A stretch of 64,000 bases of DNA from Taxawa tesnikishii (nom. ined.). Lineage: Eukaryota; Ascomycota; Dothideomycetes; Dothideales. A model generated the notes under the pieces. The model ran no database searches, was not told the origin of the DNA, and saw only the letters and a list, made by a program, of their open reading frames with translations. How positions within the stretch are numbered: the first letter of the stretch is position 1; each line of letters starts with the position of its first letter. Positions 60,142 to 64,000 of this stretch are shown here, in pieces. Position numbers and translations under genes: made by a program. The stretch lies in NCBI GenBank assembly GCA_030247885.1, contig JAPDRO010000023.1:310001-374000 (forward strand). The letters run 5' to 3'.

Positions 60142-60510
60142 ATGGGTTCCCGCCTCTCCATGCCCCGCGGCCCAGCCGGCACCACCGAGATCTCCAACCC
60201 CAAAACCTCACCATGGCCGCGCAGACGACTCTCACCTCTGCACTCGCGCCAGCTCCTCGCGCCAATGGCCGCCTTCACCATGGCCTGCATACTCTTCGTA
60301 TACGCCCGCACCAGCATCAAAGTCGCCAAATCGAACGCGCAAAGGCACAGAGACAGAGATAGTGGTGGCGAGGGTCTGAATCTGTTGAATGAGAGTCGCC
60401 GCCGGCATGGGAGAATGGAGAAGCTGGATGAAGGTGGCACAATCAGTGAGTTGGCGAGAGGCGCGAGGAGCAGCTGCTTGGTAAAAGGAAAGATGCGAAC
60501 GAAGGGGTAA
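60142..60510 (+). CDS. small single-span fungal membrane protein
   Basis: Reads 122 residues as one exon. After a Ser/Pro/Arg-rich start, the span QLLAPMAAFTMACILFVYAR leads to TSIKVAKSNAQRHRDRDSGG and LNLLNESRRRHGRMEKLDEG. This block order (a span, then TSIxxAKxNAxxHRxxDGG and NESxRRHG) recurs, from memory, in a conserved fungal family of unknown function. After GGTIS the sequence GTGAGTTG is a plausible donor, and a frame rich in Glu/Lys then poly-Gly (to a TGA near 60621) could be a last exon, so the 3' end is uncertain. It is probably a mitochondrial or ER membrane protein by size and topology, which is inference. Confidence 0.6.
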   Translation: MGSRLSMPRGPAGTTEISNPKTSPWPRRRLSPLHSRQLLAPMAAFTMACILFVYARTSIKVAKSNAQRHRDRDSGGEGLNLLNESRRRHGRMEKLDEGGTISELARGARSSCLVKGKMRTKG

Positions 60511-60571
60511 AGGAGGGAAGGTGCTGAAGAGTGAGGAGGAAGACAAGTTGAGGGCTGCTATGGGGAGGAGG

Positions 60572-60595
60572 GGTGGTGGTGGTGGTGGTGGTGGT
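60572..60595. repeat. (GGT)8 microsatellite
   Basis: Eight GGT units. If the preceding small gene has a second exon here, they would encode a poly-glycine tract. Confidence 0.8.
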
Positions 60596-60621
60596 GGCTC
60601 TGCGCTGGGCCCGTCTTCGTG

Positions 60622-61707
60622 AAACGACATCAGTGGTAAAGGAGTAGCGATCGAGACCTGGACGGGTCAGGTTCGCTCAGGATAGTTCTGCTGCTGCTGC
60701 ACGGAGGTAGACGGTCGCGCCCGTGCATCCGGCGTGCAAGAAGATTCACCATGGATCATACGGCTGCTTAGGTACTCGCACGCTGGACGGTCGACACGCA
60801 TCGCGCGAGATAGCGCCGTTTGTTGTCACTCTTTTCGTTCTCGGTATCAACCAGCCATTGGTGATGAATATCAAGCAGCTTACATTGCGCCGTTCGACAC
60901 AGTCACGAACAACTCAAACACCCGAGCTGTCACTGGAGGCGAAAGTCTTCTCTAGCAGCACCAGAATGCAGCACCAGAATGCAGCACTCTTCGAAGAGGT
61001 TCGTACTTCACAAGGATTGCGCTTGGACTCGGGCTTGAGTTGCGATTCTATTCGCGAAGTTTTCATCGGATTCGCGACAAGATAACGATCGGATATCATT
61101 AGCCGACAAGAAAACCGTGTCTACATCTCGGAAGGGATTTCAAGTTTTGTGGTTTCAACGGGCAACCACTTTCTCCAGTCTCCACTAGGTCAGCAGCGCA
61201 TCAGGGCCACGAACATGGCCTTTTACCTCAGCCCGAGAGTTGCCTAATATTCAATATGAGACCCTGCTGATAGCAAGTGGTTCCCCTTCCTCGCACTGCA
61301 GTCTGCACACAACAAGGCGGCTTCTTTCCTCTTGAGTAACCGACAAGCCGTCTCGGTGCTCTCAACAGTTAGTCGCATTGACTGACTCACTGACTGACTG
61401 CTGTCGCGCGGCACCATCGTTTTCGCCTCGTCCGCATCGTACCACATATTCACACCAAACGTCTTGTGCTCGCTCAAGTACCGGCACGGCTCGCTCTTAA
61501 TTCCTGACACTATGATGGGCCTGACCGCTACGTCGCTGTTCAAATCACTTGCAGATCCGTACAGCATCCTCCAGTTGCTCCCCTCCAAAGCCCCTGTTCT
61601 CTGTTTCTTCTCGTTCTCTCTCTCTCACATGCCGTATCTCATTCGGCAGTCTTATAGCGAGGTCTCGTTGTGATAGCTTCAACCTTTGAGATCAAACGCT
61701 TGGCCCT
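60622..61707. other. intergenic, no gene seen
   Basis: About 1.1 kb. A 13-bp direct repeat (two copies of CAGAATGCAGCAC) lies near 60961-60986. Frames are short and lack motifs. Confidence 0.4.
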
Positions 61708-63135
61708 TCATCCCCGATCTCTACGCCCCAATCCGACCAACCTGCGCGGCCTCCAATCCTCCCTCGCCGCGGCCTCTAGGTCATCCACACTCACCATAGC
61801 CACACCCGCGTCGATCAGCATGCGCCACACGTTCTTGGGCACACCATAGAACCTCAACTTCAGCCCTCTGCTCCCGATAGTCTTCACAAGGCCGTCGAGC
61901 GCATCTTCACCCCAATGGAACTTCCTCCTGTACCAGCTCAAGTCCGCACTGGCGTACCAGCTCGTCGTGTTGTCGAACATGTCGGACTCGTACTGGCCGA
62001 GTCCGTACATCCCGATCCCGGCAACGCCTTGCCCGTGGGGCCGGGAGTTGAGTGGGCTTGAGATTGCCTCCTGCGCGGGGACGCGGGGAAGTAGGGTGGG
62101 CTGTTGAACGAGGGACTGATCCAGGCGGGGGCGTCGAAGAAGATGTCGCGGTTGTGTGGGTCGGCGACCACGAGGTCGAAGGGTGTGCTACCACTGCCTA
62201 TGACGGTGATGGGACCTGGGATCGTGTGGGTGCCGTTGAAGTGCGTCAGGTAGCCGCGGGAGCGGAGGTCGGAGAGTTGTCTCGAGACGTGGGGGAAGGT
62301 GTCGAAGCCGTCGGATTTGATGTCGATGAGCAATACAACCGTTTGTGTGGGGTCTTGCGAGTACAATCCCGTCCAACTCGAGCTGTTGCCGTGGTTGTTG
62401 CGTGCGTCGAGGAGCTTGAGAAGTGGGTCGATGTACAGGCTGTGCAGCGTCCGGTTAGGCGTCAGAGAGTCGACTGTGTGGCCGACATAAAGCTCGCCGT
62501 CAAAGAGCCAGACGTCTGCTTCGACACCGGTGCAGCCGGTGTGTAGAGCATCAAAGAGGGGTACGGGTTGCTTGTAGTCGTTGTGCGAGTGACAAGGGAT
62601 GGGCTTTATGTTCCGCGTGGGATCATCCTTGGAATAAGCTGAGATTCTGGGTTCGAGCCAAGATGGCACGCGGTTGACTGCTCTGACGTAGAGAACGGCA
62701 CTTTCGGTCATGGCTATCAGCTGGATGTATGGGATCTAAGACTGGATATCCGTACAGTACGCATGAAGTTGCCACGAGAGCGGTGACAATCAGCAGTCCC
62801 GCAGCTTTACATGCTCTCATTTTGATACTTTGCGGCGAAGAGTTTGAGGGAAGCCATGCCGGACGTCTGAGTGGCAGTGTCTGGACCAACCACCGTGGCT
62901 GTCCTCTATCCGAGTATCTTGTCGCCGTTCTCAGACGGCCATAGACGCCTAGTTTGTTAAACAGCCTGTTGAGGAGTGATGGCCGTGTCCGGGGAAGTTG
63001 GCTTTCCTCATCCATCATCGAAGCTGGTGCGGCAGCGCTCTCATCGGAAGGCGGGGAGCTCATCCTCAAATCGCTTATTCCAGGTACAGAAGATGCCATC
63101 CTGATTGACGTAGGTACTGCAGGGAAAAGTGCCAT
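61708..63135 (-). CDS. AIM6-like PLC-type phosphodiesterase, membrane-anchored, one frame break
   Basis: Two minus-strand exons (63135-62761, 62720-61708) encode about 462 residues. A cytosolic N-terminus of 100 residues and a span (AAGLLIVTALVATS) end at a short 40-nt intron, followed by the lumenal domain: PIPCHSHNDYKQPVPLFDAL, GCTGVEADVWLFDGELYVGH, TVVLLIDIKSDGFDTFPHV, PGPITVIGSGSTPFDLV, DIFFDAPAW. These are the marks of the PLC-like barrel in yeast Aim6 relatives, with the HND and EADV catalytic-type residues. One base is lost near the GGGG at 62077-62080 (plus strand); past it QEAISSPLNS and the domain's end WRMLIDAGVAMVSVDDLEAA continue intact. The yeast protein has no proven activity; the fold suggests phosphodiester hydrolysis. 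The 40-nt intron is shorter than others here, so that join is the least certain. Confidence 0.82.
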
Positions 63136-64000
63136 GTTGCATATGTCTTACGTCTCTTGGTAAGTTCTGGAGGGACCGTGCAATAAGTAACTTAGAAAGG
63201 CATCAAATTGGAGGAGATTACCAATACTTAAGGTGGAAGTATCCTGCTTGAGGTAGACAAAAGGCGCAAATAAGCTGCGCTAAGTGATCTGCAGAGACCA
63301 AGGAAGCAAGGAGCATGGAGGATTCAATTGGTAAAGGTGGGGTCTTCGTATAAGCCTCGTGTTATAGGCGACTTACCCCCTGTTGATATTTTACAACCCG
63401 CACTTTCATCATAACAGGAGATCATTATACGAGGACACGGCTTAATGCCATGAGGATTGAGAGGAACGGGCGATCTGGAACGGCTGCGTCCTTGTAGGAT
63501 TCGCGGGTAACGAACGCTACAGGAAAGCGTACGCGTTACGAAAGAGGTTAGGGAGTCGATAGAGTATAGCAAAGTCTATGACAGCAGAGCCGTGTAGTGA
63601 TCTCAAGTTTATTTTTCGTGTTGAATAGGAGAAGGCAGATGCAGGTATAGGAAGCGTCAAGCCGATGGCGTCACACAGTGAGATAGACGCCCTTGTTTCT
63701 ACTACCAAATACATCTGTTTCTCAGAACTCCAGCAACAACAACAACAACAACGACAGTGCGATTTATGCACACGCATAGCTAGTCTAGCTATAAACATTG
63801 TCATATTCGCCTCGAGCGGTGATGACCGTGAGAAAGACTACGGTGTTCTGATTCTCGGAAATCCAACAAACAGAGAGAGATGCATGCCATAGTTTACGCT
63901 TGCAAGTCTGTGCTTCATTACTCTGGATGTTTCTCGATGGTCCGTCACAACGTGCTGCCAGCGACTGTCAGAGGACGACACAGCGATCCAAATGTGTGAT
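63136..64000. other. intergenic, no gene seen
   Basis: The last 865 bp of the window. Contains a CAA microsatellite at about 63734-63752 and otherwise short frames only. Confidence 0.4.
63734..63752. repeat. (CAA)6 microsatellite
   Basis: About six CAA units after a CAG. Confidence 0.8.

Noticed and set aside
60232-60630. Poly-proline protein on the minus strand
   Set aside because: The proline run is the reverse reading of the GGT microsatellite; the plus strand has the better-supported gene.

Overview
This window is nuclear DNA of a filamentous ascomycete. Genes are split by short GT-AG introns (mostly 44-70 nt), intergenic gaps are small, and the proteome is fungal throughout: Rtt106, cytochrome c peroxidase, SUR7-type, ICE2, DUF3405, AIM6-like, GH64, a Dal5-like permease and a small Alba protein. 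An expanded family of F-box-like proteins with SAP-like N-termini suggests a dothideomycete; that class-level placement is inference. No operons, CRISPR arrays, viral elements or intact transposons were seen.

Layout. 0-4 kb: two tandem F-box-like genes (the first cut by the window edge) and a short-chain dehydrogenase. 5.7-14 kb: RTT106, head-to-head with a divergent 6-phosphogluconate dehydrogenase paralogue; a broken unknown gene; a secreted carboxylesterase; mitochondrial cytochrome c peroxidase. 16-24 kb: an eight-exon MFS permease, an intron-bearing tRNA-Gly(GCC), a second dehydrogenase, a small basic protein, a third F-box-like gene. 24.8-34 kb: a DUF3405 Golgi-type protein, a fourth F-box-like gene, a SUR7-family membrane protein, a GPI-type PLC-like protein. 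35-41 kb: one six-exon gene that appears to encode amidohydrolase, fumarylacetoacetate-hydrolase and alpha/beta-hydrolase domains in a single 1075-residue chain, then a cytochrome b5-like gene and an Alba gene. 41-48 kb: F-box-like remnants, the NAA10 N-acetyltransferase, and a large lineage-specific nuclear-type protein behind a tandem-hairpin promoter repeat. 49.9-63 kb: a conserved membrane protein, a GH64 beta-1,3-glucanase, MYG1, ICE2, glutathione reductase, a small membrane protein and an AIM6-like protein.

Two things stand out. The first is the three-enzyme fusion at 35.1-38.7 kb, supported by exact intron phases at every junction and by the absence of any separate ATG start for the middle domain. 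The second is a set of single-base reading-frame losses in seven otherwise well-conserved genes. All are losses of one base and nearly all sit at G or C runs. They include housekeeping genes (MYG1, ICE2), so I read them first as likely assembly or sequencing undercalls and only second as real pseudogenes.

The genes are mostly independent housekeeping and accessory genes, not one pathway. Redox and peroxide handling recurs (cytochrome c peroxidase, glutathione reductase, cytochrome b5, two dehydrogenases, the 6-phosphogluconate dehydrogenase paralogue), but nothing in the layout shows co-regulation beyond a few divergent gene pairs.
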